A DNA stretch of 64,000 bases, taken from assembly GCA_009841255.1 (NCBI GenBank), contig VXMD01000004.1, positions 1-64,000 of the forward strand, in the 5' to 3' direction. This DNA comes from Candidatus Poribacteria bacterium. GTDB lineage: Bacteria; Poribacteria; WGA-4E; WGA-3G. The notes below the pieces were generated by a model. That model saw nothing but the letters and a program-made list of their open reading frames with translations, was not told where the DNA came from and ran no database searches. Numbering within the stretch: position 1 is the stretch's first letter; every line of letters begins with the position of its first letter. This document shows, piece after piece, positions 50,278 to 58,738 of this stretch. A program made the position numbers and the translations under genes.

Positions 50278-50310
50278 CCATCCTGACCGAACCGCAAGGA
50301 ATCATTAAAA
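50278..50310. repeat. CCGCAAGGAATCATTAAA repeat, solo copy
   Basis: CTGACCGAACCGCAAGGAAT followed by CATTAAAAGG. It encodes LTEPQGIIK in one frame, like the copies at 50398 (in the next gene) and before the DUF1015 start. Short related pieces (GGCGGATATACG) follow at 50355-50366. Confidence 0.7.
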
Positions 50311-50376
50311 GGAATAATTAAAAAACCAAACCCATAGCCCGTAAGCGTAGCGGAGGGCGGATATACGCAAAGGCAC

Positions 50377-52029
50377 ATGAAAGTTCTAATTTCCCTGACC
50401 GACCCGCAAGGAAACATTAAAAGAATCATTTTCATTAGTCTGATTGTTCTTATTGGGGTTATCATTGTGCTATCCATTATCTATCACCGAACCGCGATGT
50501 GGGAGCCGGAACAGCATCTTATCACGCTACTCCCCAAATCTCCAATTTGCTATTTGACGCTCAAGGACTTGAAAGGCGTGGTAGAAACTTTCAACCGCAG
50601 TGCTTTCGGAAAACAGACGGCTAACATGCCGGTTCTCACCGAGATTCAAAAGCAGCGATGGTGGAAACAACTCGTCTATCAGAAGCAGCTTTGGGAATAC
50701 GAAATGGGCGGAAAACTCGACCTGAAGACGGTCACCGGCTATTTTGGGGAGGAAGCTATCCTCGCCCTGTATCGACGTGAAGGAGAACTCTCGTTTCTAC
50801 TCATCAGTGCGGTCGGAGCACCGGAGAAACTGAGCATTGAAGCACTTACAGCAACGGATGCAATCAACCCACAATACGAACGGATCCAAACCGATTACAA
50901 CGGATTCACGATTAACACCATCATAGGGTATCCACGCAATTTTAGTTATACCTTCATCGGAAGAATTGGCATCTTAACCCTCGATCCCTTGTTATTAGCT
51001 GAGACGCTTGATCTCTATAGCGGACTTTCTGGCACAAAAACTGACCCGAAAGAGCAAGGATTCCTCGCTGAGCATCCCATGGCGATGGATATACAGACCG
51101 ATTATCATCAGGACAAAAGCACCGGATATGTAGATATGCAGCAGTTTACCCCTTTGTTCGATAGTATGCGTTCCGATGTCCTTGTTAAACAAATTTTAGG
51201 GGTATTTGGCGATTCAGGAGCTTGGGCGTTTAGCAACCGATATGAAGACGGGGTGATTGTATCACGACATCGATTCCGAAGGGGTATTGACACCAGCCGT
51301 TCCGAGCTTCCAACTGTAGATGCCTCCAAATCCTTCCTCACTTTCCCAGAACGCACTGCCTTTGTCGCTACGTTCCCCATTCTGAAACAGATGCAAGGAC
51401 TCTTCGGGGATATGGATCTCTCCCAAGTTTTGGGCACAGACTTAACTGTTCTGTTAGTTGCTCCCGATCCGGGTGAAGTATCGGTCCTTCCTTCGTTGGT
51501 TTTGCTGGCGCATGCGAAGGCTCCCGATGTCCTAAACGCGGTTTTAGGAATCGTGGAAGAAGGAAAGCCTACAATTGCCGGCAAGCCTCTCGAATTCTTG
51601 GAACCGCAGGATTACAAAGGGATCACACTGCAACCGCTGCAGCTCCGTCTCAATTTTCTGTTAGCGATTACAGGCGGATATGCGATCGTTAACGACTATT
51701 TCGTTTTGGGGACAACACTGGCGGGTTTGAGGTCTGTGATTGATACGACCACAGGTAATGCCCCTGTCTTGCAAGATATAGCATTCTCCCCAGGTAAGGG
51801 AGGTGTTCAAGCGTTCGTTCAACCAGAGCTGTTTGTGCCGGAATTGAAACGTTTCCTTCCGATCCTAACAGTGCTCCTTTCGCTTTCTGGACAGAAATTG
51901 GACCCGAAATTGACGCAAAGTATCACAGAAAACCTTTTTCCGCTGGAGTCCCTCGGTCCGATTTCTGCTGAAGTGGATGTGGGTGAACACGGTATGGATG
52001 CGGAGATTCGGATCGTTTTAGAGGAATGA
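50377..52029 (+). CDS. Membrane-anchored protein of unknown function (DUF3352-like)
   Basis: 550 residues. A signal anchor (RIIFISLIVLIGVIIVLSII near 16-35) then a large extracytoplasmic region with repeated Leu/Pro/Asp strands. LLPKSPICYLTLKDLKGVVE near 48-67 and a later FLTFPERTAFVATFPILKQM resemble the tandem half-domains of DUF3352-type proteins of unknown function. The first 15 residues (MKVLISLTDPQGNIK) are encoded by the CCGCAAGGA...CATTAAA repeat, so the true start is uncertain; no other ATG precedes the anchor. The hairpin repeat at 52031 follows directly and may stabilise the 3' end. Confidence 0.65.
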   Translation: MKVLISLTDPQGNIKRIIFISLIVLIGVIIVLSIIYHRTAMWEPEQHLITLLPKSPICYLTLKDLKGVVETFNRSAFGKQTANMPVLTEIQKQRWWKQLVYQKQLWEYEMGGKLDLKTVTGYFGEEAILALYRREGELSFLLISAVGAPEKLSIEALTATDAINPQYERIQTDYNGFTINTIIGYPRNFSYTFIGRIGILTLDPLLLAETLDLYSGLSGTKTDPKEQGFLAEHPMAMDIQTDYHQDKSTGYVDMQQFTPLFDSMRSDVLVKQILGVFGDSGAWAFSNRYEDGVIVSRHRFRRGIDTSRSELPTVDASKSFLTFPERTAFVATFPILKQMQGLFGDMDLSQVLGTDLTVLLVAPDPGEVSVLPSLVLLAHAKAPDVLNAVLGIVEEGKPTIAGKPLEFLEPQDYKGITLQPLQLRLNFLLAITGGYAIVNDYFVLGTTLAGLRSVIDTTTGNAPVLQDIAFSPGKGGVQAFVQPELFVPELKRFLPILTVLLSLSGQKLDPKLTQSITENLFPLESLGPISAEVDVGEHGMDAEIRIVLEE

Positions 52030-52030
52030 T

Positions 52031-52062
52031 TCGTTGTAGCATAAACTGTTAGTTTGTGCTAT
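52031..52062. repeat. Hairpin repeat TTGTAGCATAAACTGTTAGT
   Basis: TAAACT-GTT-AGTTTGTG hairpin, a copy of the family also seen at 53281-53311 and 60371-60402 (with CACAAACT/AGTTTGTG stems). Confidence 0.8.
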
Positions 52063-52068
52063 AAAAGT

Positions 52069-52206
52069 ATGGTCGGAAGCACGGGCGATACGTTGGTCCT
52101 CGTCGCCTCGGATCAACGCCTTTTCAGAGCCGCTCATGCTGAGGGATTGCAAATTTTTAATCCAGAGATAGATTCACAACAAACACTTGTATATTGGATA
52201 AGTTAA
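52069..52206 (+). pseudogene. C-terminal fragment of a PIN-domain protein
   Basis: A 45-codon ORF has GDTLVLVASDQRLFRAAHAE near residues 6-25 and GLQIFNPE after it, the typical last strand and helix of VapC-like PIN domains (S-D/A-D-x-R-L-x-x-A-A). The earlier two thirds of the domain are absent. The 5' edge coincides with the hairpin repeat at 52031-52062. It ends 3 bases before the next gene. Confidence 0.5.
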
Positions 52207-52209
52207 TAT

Positions 52210-53262
52210 ATGGAAACAAAGATTGGTATCGGCATCATTAGTTTCGCACATGGACACGCCAACGCATACTGCAACCAAATGCAGGCGTTTGACGACGTCG
52301 AACTCGTTGCGTGTTGGGACGATAACGTTGAACGCGGAAAAGCCGCCGCAACGCAATACGGCATGCGTTACTCACCACACCTTGAAAACGTTGTCAATCA
52401 CCCGGAGATTCACGCCGTTATCGTGACGTCTGAAACGAATCGACACGCAGAAATGGTAGTGGCAGCCGCATCGGAAGGGAAAGATATCCTCTGCCAAAAA
52501 CCGATGGCACTCACGTTGGAGGATTGCGACCGCATCGCCGAGATCGTCGAGAAAACAGGTGTGAAATTTATGATGGGTCATCAAATGCGGCGCGATCCAG
52601 CAAACATCGCCATGAAAGAACTCATTGACAGCGGTGTTCTGGGTAAAATTGGTGTACTACGTCGTCGACACTGCATCAACGCACTGTTTAGTGAAGCCTT
52701 CGTGACGGGACCCAGTCGCTGGCACATCGATCCGGAGAAGAACATGGGGATGTTCATGGATGATGCCTCTCACGCAACCGACTTTATCCACTGGATGCTC
52801 GGTAAACCGACAAGCGTTATCGCCGAAATTGATAACATCTTGACGGATGTCGCACCGGATGACACAGGATTGGCTGTCTACCGGTTCGCGGGTGGAGAGA
52901 TGGCAATTCTGCTGAATACATCTGTGACCCTCGCCGGGGAGAATACGACCGAAATCTACGGCGATGCAGGTGTCGTCATTCAGAACTATGGCGATGCACC
53001 TTCGTGCAATATCCCGCGTCCCGCAGATGCCGTCGCACTTAAGGTGTACACGCGCGATGAACCCTTGTGGCGAGATTTGGGGATCCCAATTCCGGAGGGG
53101 CATGGAGAACGGATTGGCGGCGTGCCGCGTCCCTTTATCGACTGCCTGAAGAATGATACAGAATCGGATGTCACGGTGGAAGATGGACGCGTTTCAGTGG
53201 AGATGATTTTAGGGGCATACCGCTCGGCACAGGAAGGACGACGCATTACATTCCCGTTGTAA
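52210..53262 (+). CDS. Gfo/Idh/MocA-family oxidoreductase
   Basis: 350 residues. Rossmann fold at the N-terminus (KIGIGIISFAHGHAN near 4-18), CQKPMALTLEDCDRIAEIVE near 97-116 with the family Lys-Pro, GHQMRRDPAN, and the C-terminal alpha/beta domain with HATDFIHWMLGKP. These enzymes oxidise or reduce sugars, cyclitols or their derivatives with NAD(P). The substrate is unknown. It is a single plus-strand gene converging on the SDR gene, with the hairpin repeat at 53281 between their ends. Confidence 0.9.
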   Translation: METKIGIGIISFAHGHANAYCNQMQAFDDVELVACWDDNVERGKAAATQYGMRYSPHLENVVNHPEIHAVIVTSETNRHAEMVVAAASEGKDILCQKPMALTLEDCDRIAEIVEKTGVKFMMGHQMRRDPANIAMKELIDSGVLGKIGVLRRRHCINALFSEAFVTGPSRWHIDPEKNMGMFMDDASHATDFIHWMLGKPTSVIAEIDNILTDVAPDDTGLAVYRFAGGEMAILLNTSVTLAGENTTEIYGDAGVVIQNYGDAPSCNIPRPADAVALKVYTRDEPLWRDLGIPIPEGHGERIGGVPRPFIDCLKNDTESDVTVEDGRVSVEMILGAYRSAQEGRRITFPL

Positions 53263-53280
53263 AACTTACGCAGGTGGCTC

Positions 53281-53311
53281 TTTTGTAGCACAAACTGTTA
53301 GTTTGTGTCAG
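53281..53311. repeat. Hairpin repeat TTTTGTAGCACAAACTGTTA
   Basis: Perfect stem CACAAACT (53289-53296) with AGTTTGTG (53300-53307), loop of 3. It lies between two convergent genes and could terminate both, though the T run precedes the stem on the plus strand. The SDR stop codon abuts the stem. Confidence 0.85.
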
Positions 53312-54042
53312 GGACTATTCCGACGCATGATACTCAGGATCTGACCCGTCATGCCGCTCGCAGGCGGTTGGGCGGCGAGGAAGAGTGCCGATGCTACAAC
53401 CTGCTCCGGCTCTTTCCACGGATCGCTTTGTGCTCTGAAGGTTCCCGCATTTTCCCAAGCCGGTTTTGAGAGTTCGGTTCTCACGGGACCGGGGATAAGC
53501 ACGTTCGCAATGATGCCGTCCTCCCAGACTTCTTCGGCGATCGCTTGGGTCAACCCGTGCAACGCCGCCTTCGAGGCACAATAGACACTGAGGTTCGCAT
53601 GTCCGACCTGTCCCATACCGGAGCCGACATTGATGATGTGTCCGCTGCCCTGCCGTTTCATGATCGGCAACGCTGCGCGACAACAACGCACAACACCCAT
53701 CACATTAATCTGCCACCCCTGCTCCCATTCCTCATCTGTGCTATCCAAAAAGAGACCTCGCGGATTGACACCGGCATTGTTGACAAGGATGTCTATCCGT
53801 CCGAACCGATCCACGGTTTTCTGAATAAGGTTTTCCACTTCTGTCTGGATGCGTAAATCGGTTGGCACGGTAAGCACGTCCCCACCCTGCTCGGTTATTT
53901 CTCTGGCGACTGCGTCGAGTTGTTCAGGACTTCGCGCGGCGATGACAATCCGTGCGCCTTCAGCAGCGTAAGCGATAGCGATGGCTCTGCCGATACCGCG
54001 CCCACCACCCGTGATAATAACGACTTTATCTTTCAGTTGCAT
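53308..54042 (-). CDS. Short-chain dehydrogenase/reductase (SDR)
   Basis: 244 residues. Cofactor motif TGGGRGIGRAIA near 11-22, NNAGVN near 87-92, and active-site NVGSGMGQ (Ser) with LSVYCASKAAL (YxxxK). NAD(P)-dependent oxidoreductase of the classical FabG-like type; the substrate is unclear. The stop lies within the hairpin repeat. The start is 3 bases after the J-domain gene stop, so both may be in one transcript. Confidence 0.92.
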   Translation of the reverse strand: MQLKDKVVIITGGGRGIGRAIAIAYAAEGARIVIAARSPEQLDAVAREITEQGGDVLTVPTDLRIQTEVENLIQKTVDRFGRIDILVNNAGVNPRGLFLDSTDEEWEQGWQINVMGVVRCCRAALPIMKRQGSGHIINVGSGMGQVGHANLSVYCASKAALHGLTQAIAEEVWEDGIIANVLIPGPVRTELSKPAWENAGTFRAQSDPWKEPEQVVASALFLAAQPPASGMTGQILSIMRRNSP

Positions 54043-54045
54043 GAT

Positions 54046-54867
54046 TCATTCCTTCGAACGGTGCCACATATTGATGAGGCGTGCGAGTTGTCCGCGGCTT
54101 GCCTTGATTTTACGCTCTAAATCCTTGGCGAGGGTCGTCAGCAGATCTGTCCCCGTTTTTTTTGCGTTTTCTACCTGTTGTTTCAGTTGATACGTGCGTC
54201 CTGCCCGGAGTCGGTTCATCTCAAATCGCAATTGGCTCGCCGCTCGGTTCAACCTTCGCAGTTCTGTCTGGAGTGCCCTTCGTTTCTCAAGGGCTGTTTT
54301 TTCAGGGACATGGCGTTCTGTTGAACCAAGGCTTAACCGCTCTAAGGTCTCGAGATCTTGTTCGTTGTAGGCGCGGTTGATGAGCGGCATGAGTTGTTCT
54401 CGTCGTTCCTCCTCTTTAGCATTCATAGTCTTGTCCGGATGATACCGTTTGGCGAGTTTGCGGTAGAGATCTTGTAGGTGTTTCGCCTTGGTATCTGGGA
54501 GTTTATACACTGGAGGTGTTGGTTCCGATTCATTTACCGCTTCGTAGGCGTCAACACGCGCGCGGCTCGCCCGGAAACAGGATTCCACCCGCGCTTCTAT
54601 CTCTTCTTCACTCACGTTTTCTCGACGCAGTTGCAAACGAAGACGGTACTCTTTCATTTCGAGTTCAACTTTGTCAAGTTCAAGATAGTGTCGGCTGATA
54701 TGCGCGTTGTAACGTCGCTCAAACACATTAACTTCTGATTTGAGCGTCTCAATTGCTATTGTGAGTTCTTCTACCTGTCGCTGTTTTCCTTCAATAGCCT
54801 CCAAGAGTCGAGCGGTTTCTTTTTCATCGGCGGTATTGATGTGAATTAAGGCAGCAGGTTTCATCAT
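54046..54867 (-). CDS. J-domain protein with coiled coils
   Basis: 273 residues. The J-domain signature is LYRKLAKRYHPDKTMNAKEE near 134-153 (HPD at 143-145), flanked by long charged helices: one of about 100 residues before it and one after it (RRLNRAASQLRFEMNRLRAG). Unlike DnaJ, the J domain is central and there is no zinc-finger or Gly/Phe domain. It likely recruits an Hsp70 such as DnaK at 215-2155 to a specific client. The first two codons are both Met. Confidence 0.8.
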   Translation of the reverse strand: MMKPAALIHINTADEKETARLLEAIEGKQRQVEELTIAIETLKSEVNVFERRYNAHISRHYLELDKVELEMKEYRLRLQLRRENVSEEEIEARVESCFRASRARVDAYEAVNESEPTPPVYKLPDTKAKHLQDLYRKLAKRYHPDKTMNAKEEERREQLMPLINRAYNEQDLETLERLSLGSTERHVPEKTALEKRRALQTELRRLNRAASQLRFEMNRLRAGRTYQLKQQVENAKKTGTDLLTTLAKDLERKIKASRGQLARLINMWHRSKE

Positions 54868-54989
54868 GAATTTCCTAAAACGTGATAAAATCGGCTCTGT
54901 AAGCGCGGTGTGATTTGCGGGTGTTCGGGCTTACGAAAATTGATGACCCGTGCGCGGCGGAAAACCGCGCCTGCGCGTCTGTCTGGAAG

Positions 54990-55349
54990 CTACTTTTTCC
55001 GGTAGGTAATACGTCCTCTCGTGAGGTCATAAGGAGAGAGTTCTACTGTCACCTTATCGCCGGGCAAAATCTTGATGAAAAATTTTCGCATTCTGCCGGA
55101 AATGTGTGCCAGAATCTGGTGCTTATTTTCCAATTCTACACGGAACATCGCGTTTGGTAAAGGTTCCACGACGGTACCTTCAACCTCTATTTTATTGTTC
55201 TTAACGGGGGTTTGCTCTTGGTCTTCAGTCTGAGCTTCCATATCCACGTTGGCATCAGCATCTCGTCGTTTTTTCGGTTTTGGCTTCCGTTTGCGGTTAG
55301 CCTGCCGCCCTTGCGGTCTTCTTGTATTTCCTGAAGGTCTGCGATTCAC
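54990..55349 (-). CDS. infA: Translation initiation factor IF-1 with N-terminal extension
   Basis: 119 residues from GTG at 55349, chosen because AAAGGAGATTTATACT precedes it; the longer frame to 55532 has no such signal. The last 68 residues are IF-1: [20 protein letters not shown] at 52-71, [19 protein letters not shown] near 82-100, and [11 protein letters not shown] at the end. The first 50 residues are an unusual extension: a very basic stretch ([20 protein letters not shown]) then an acidic Gln/Glu-rich segment. Normal IF-1 is about 72 residues. It binds the ribosomal A site at initiation. Confidence 0.85.
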   Translation of the reverse strand: MNRRPSGNTRRPQGRQANRKRKPKPKKRRDADANVDMEAQTEDQEQTPVKNNKIEVEGTVVEPLPNAMFRVELENKHQILAHISGRMRKFFIKILPGDKVTVELSPYDLTRGRITYRKK

Positions 55350-55389
55350 AGTATAAATCTCCTTTTTACGGACTGCTAGCGTCCGAGTG

Positions 55390-56184
55390 TTATTCGTCGT
55401 CTTCGAGACGAAAACGTTTCCCTGTTTCGACAACAAGTTCTCGGAAATAATACGTAGCGCATTCCAATTGCGTTTCGGCGTCCGCTTTGTCCGTACTCGT
55501 TGAAACAAGGTCGACCGGCATCGTGTCTCCATCCGCTTCGCGGAGGGAAACGTATGCCTTTAGATAAACATCTGGGTAGCGTTCCATCACTTTCTGCATC
55601 AGTGGTGAAACTTCGGCTTCAAACATATTGACGTAAACCCGCGTCGTTGTAATTTCTGCGCGGTAACGTTCTGCGATTAAGGGTTGAATATGTGTTTCAA
55701 AAACTGCCTTCATTTCGCGCGGTGGACCCGGCATCATCATGAGTGTAGACGACTTGTGTGCTACACTGACGCAAGGTGCCCATCCTGCGGGGTTCTGCAA
55801 AACGATGGCGGTTTCGGGCACAGTCGCCATTTTTGTCAGCGCTTCGCTAATAACATCGTTTTCTGACATCTCGCGGCGTTTCCGATATTCGGCGATGGTT
55901 TCTTCGTCTACCACAGGCTTTGTACCGATGAGTGCGGCGACCACGTCAACGGTCATATCGTCCGGTGTCGGACCGAGTCCGCCCGTTGTCAGAATAAGCG
56001 ATGTTTCCCGCTCTATTGCCGAATCCAATGCCTCGGACATCTCCTCGCGGTTATCCCGTAACATTGTGACGCGCCGGAGTTCACCACCAATCTGAAGGAT
56101 TTGCTGCGCAATCCAATGGGCATTGGTGTCCTGAATCTGTCCAAGAATTAACTCTGTGCCGATCGAAAACAGTTCAATTGCCAC
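55390..56184 (-). CDS. CinA-like protein (MoaB/Mog domain only)
   Basis: 264 residues. N-terminal molybdopterin-binding-like domain as in CinA/Pnc[21 protein letters not shown] near 4-23, [20 protein letters not shown] near 62-81, and a C-terminal part with [20 protein letters not shown] near 150-169. The nicotinamide-nucleotide amidohydrolase domain of full-length CinA (about 150 more residues) is absent. COG1058-type domains hydrolyse ADP-ribose or FAD; activity here is unverified. It lies 15 bases downstream of the hydrolase gene and 40 bases upstream of infA, likely one transcript. Confidence 0.85.
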   Translation of the reverse strand: MAIELFSIGTELILGQIQDTNAHWIAQQILQIGGELRRVTMLRDNREEMSEALDSAIERETSLILTTGGLGPTPDDMTVDVVAALIGTKPVVDEETIAEYRKRREMSENDVISEALTKMATVPETAIVLQNPAGWAPCVSVAHKSSTLMMMPGPPREMKAVFETHIQPLIAERYRAEITTTRVYVNMFEAEVSPLMQKVMERYPDVYLKAYVSLREADGDTMPVDLVSTSTDKADAETQLECATYYFRELVVETGKRFRLEDDE

Positions 56185-56198
56185 GCGACTCTCCTTAT

Positions 56199-57236
56199 TT
56201 ATAGGACCCGTTTGAGAAACTCGAACGCACCGATGCCGTGGAAACTATGCCCTGCCTCGAATACCTCAAGCCCTAATTTGTCTTCCGCATTGAAGAATTT
56301 GTAAATGGATTTTGCCTCGTTAACCGCAAAGCGGGTAGCTTCAATCGGGAAGATCGTGTCTTCCGTGCCGGATTCAACGAACATCGCGCGCGGTGCAATC
56401 AACCCCGCGATGTCGTACATCTCGGCATATTGTAGCACATTCGGTATGTAATTGTCTATACAGTGGCTGAGGCTTAGGATACTATCCCGAAATGTGTTGA
56501 AATAACCGCTCACAACCGCTGCTTTGACGCGTTCATCAATTGCGGCAGTGAAGAAGGTGGTTGTGCCACCCCCGGAAATTCCCATCACGCCGATGCGATT
56601 CATATCAACCTCTGGGCGCGTTGCTAAGTAGTCAAGAGCGCGCATGGCATCGTAAACCCGCCACCCTACCATCGTATACCCTAAAAGGAGTGCCGCACCC
56701 GCACTCGGTTGGCACGAGGAACTCCCGCCACCCTTCTCATGCGCGATGGGATCCCGGCGGTGACCAAACCCGAATTGTTCGATAGCAAGCACGGTATACC
56801 CGTTTGCCACACACTGGAGCGCAAAGTCGTTCTGATAACCACCATATTCTGCGCGCATGGTGCCATCTTCCTCGATGCCGACAATGTCATCTACACCGCG
56901 CCCGTGACCTGCTAAGCAGAGAATCACAGGCTTCGGGGTTGAACTGTCGAGAGGCTTGGGAGAAAGGAAGTACCCAAAAATATTGGCGTGTGGACGACTC
57001 TGAAACTGAACCGTCTCACGGAAATAGGTGGGAAATTCGCAAGAATCCAGAACTTGCGCTTGTAGGTTACACGGTTCCTGCGGAAAACCACCCACTAATT
57101 CGATAAGTTTTGCGCGCAGTTCACGCTGCCAGGCTTCTGCCTCTGTAATGCTCGCCGCTTGAAAGGCGAGTTGACGCGGTGTCTCCGCATATAATTGATG
57201 CGAAAATGCTAATGTATCTCGTTCCTGTTCATACAT
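56199..57236 (-). CDS. Alpha/beta-hydrolase (acetyl xylan esterase/DLH-like)
   Basis: 345 residues. Nucleophile elbow MGISGGGTTTFF near 219-230 with Ser222; the Asp is likely in ESGTEDTIFPIEATRF near 293-308, and the His in FEAGHSFHGIGAF near 325-337. VILCLAGHGRGVDD near 104-117 forms the oxyanion region and contains the HGR-type motif. GFGHRRDP and GYTMVGWRVYDAMRALDYLA further support the dienelactone hydrolase/abhydrolase-7 group. It probably hydrolyses carbohydrate or aryl esters. No signal peptide. Confidence 0.85.
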   Translation of the reverse strand: MYEQERDTLAFSHQLYAETPRQLAFQAASITEAEAWQRELRAKLIELVGGFPQEPCNLQAQVLDSCEFPTYFRETVQFQSRPHANIFGYFLSPKPLDSSTPKPVILCLAGHGRGVDDIVGIEEDGTMRAEYGGYQNDFALQCVANGYTVLAIEQFGFGHRRDPIAHEKGGGSSSCQPSAGAALLLGYTMVGWRVYDAMRALDYLATRPEVDMNRIGVMGISGGGTTTFFTAAIDERVKAAVVSGYFNTFRDSILSLSHCIDNYIPNVLQYAEMYDIAGLIAPRAMFVESGTEDTIFPIEATRFAVNEAKSIYKFFNAEDKLGLEVFEAGHSFHGIGAFEFLKRVL

Positions 57237-57280
57237 AGTCTCACCTTAAAAAATATCTTCCGTTTGGGATGTTTGCGACC

Positions 57281-58543
57281 TTATGCGTTCAACAAATTTA
57301 AGACCAATCCTGTTGCCATCTTCGGATAGAAATATGTGGATTTCTGGGGCATTGTTGATCCTGCCATAGCTACATCTAAGACCTGTTCAACGGGGGTCGG
57401 GTTCATCAGCAGTGCGACGCGGTCTGTTCCTTCTTTCACGTGTGCCACGGCATCATCTGTGTATGCGGTGTAACTGATATGTTCCGCCACTGTTTCAATC
57501 TGAAATAGATGCTTGATGAGGGTTTCTTGAACAAGCGTTACGTCCAATTGTTTGGCGGGCGTTGAATGCGGAATTAGTAGACGGTAGGTATCGTCTGCTG
57601 CGTACATCCCAACTGCAGACGATTTCCCTTTCATCGTGTCCAATTTTGCCATGAGGTTCGCTTGTGTGTCAATTTCATGCACCTCAAATACCTCTGGCAG
57701 TTTGGCGATGGCGTGTGCGATCCGATCTGCGTCGAGATTAGACAAGAGTCGATGAATCGCTAAAACCGCCAAACCCGGTGATTCCATTCTGACGAGGTTC
57801 ACCATCATGTAGTCGTAACCGCTGGAGGTGCCCTCTGAGGTCTTCTGAACCATTTCATCTCGAAAGGCGAGAGCGGTTTCATAGCGGTGATGTCCATCGG
57901 CAATCAGGAGCGGTTTGGTTGAAAAAAGAGCCTGAATTTCACGATTGCGTGCTGTGTCGTCTAAACACCACAGTTGGTGCGTACTTCCAAAGATCTCCGG
58001 ACAGTCAATCTGGGGTCGATTTTCATCGGTGAAACTTTCCAGGATCCGTTCGATATCCCCAGCCGGATCGGCATAGAGCAGGAAAATGGGACTCAGATTT
58101 GCGTGGCATTCCCGCATAAGATTGAGCCTGTCCGCCTTCGGTCCAGCGTGCGTTTTCTCGTGCGGTAGGATCACCCGATTTTCAAAAGGTTCCAGTTTCA
58201 CGAGTGCTATTAAGGCGCGACGCGTATAATTTTTGCCGTCAGGGGCATTAAAGGATTGATCGTAGATATAATAACGGGGTGTTGCGTCTCGGACGAGGGT
58301 GTTCTCTGAAATCCACTGATTCAGGTGTGCAGCAGCGCGGGTGTACTGGTTCTCATTGTCAGTGTCGTTCTTTTGCGGTTGGCTTAAAATTAAGCGGATG
58401 ATATTGACGGGATGGCGTGCCTCTAAAGCGACCTGTTCTTCAGATTTGATGACATCATAGGGCGGTGCTATGACCTTCTCAATGCCTTCTATCTGAGTCG
58501 TATTGTAGCGTAAGCCTCGAAACGGAATAACTGTTGTTTCCAT
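57281..58543 (-). CDS. DUF1015-domain protein
   Basis: 420 residues from the ATG at 58543. The ORF could extend to 58603, but the leading 20 residues (ending KPQGIIKN) come from a CCGCAAGG...ATTAAAA repeat that itself carries a ribosome site. The family start MxxxVIPFRGLRYN is intact. Landmarks: YDVIKSEEQVALEARHPVNI near 30-49, LPHEKTHAGPKADRLNLMRE near 118-137, LLIADGHHRYETALAFRDEM near 207-226. DUF1015 proteins are widespread and of unknown function; a related group is annotated as SerK-like kinases, an assignment not tested here. Confidence 0.88.
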   Translation of the reverse strand: METTVIPFRGLRYNTTQIEGIEKVIAPPYDVIKSEEQVALEARHPVNIIRLILSQPQKNDTDNENQYTRAAAHLNQWISENTLVRDATPRYYIYDQSFNAPDGKNYTRRALIALVKLEPFENRVILPHEKTHAGPKADRLNLMRECHANLSPIFLLYADPAGDIERILESFTDENRPQIDCPEIFGSTHQLWCLDDTARNREIQALFSTKPLLIADGHHRYETALAFRDEMVQKTSEGTSSGYDYMMVNLVRMESPGLAVLAIHRLLSNLDADRIAHAIAKLPEVFEVHEIDTQANLMAKLDTMKGKSSAVGMYAADDTYRLLIPHSTPAKQLDVTLVQETLIKHLFQIETVAEHISYTAYTDDAVAHVKEGTDRVALLMNPTPVEQVLDVAMAGSTMPQKSTYFYPKMATGLVLNLLNA

Positions 58544-58575
58544 ATTTTTAATTATACCTTGCGGTTTGTCCAGAT
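58520..58575 (-). promoter_or_regulatory. Repeat-derived ribosome-binding site before DUF1015 gene
   Basis: On the minus strand the sequence ACCGCAAGGTATAATTAAAA lies directly before AT-ATG. It matches the repeat ACCGCAAGGAATCATTAAAA found at 15.5, 15.7, 50.3 and 50.4 kb. AAGG sits 13 bases before the start codon. Confidence 0.55.
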
Positions 58576-58738
58576 TAATCTTCGGAACAGCATTATTCTC
58601 CATTTAATTTTGCCAGATCACTGATTGGAAAGTGATGGCAGCCTGCATTCTCACTGCGAAGCAGGCGCAGGCTGTGGATAAGCAAAGATCGCTATGAAAC
58701 GTATTGCTTTGGTGAACGCCTTGCGAATTCTTAAAAGA

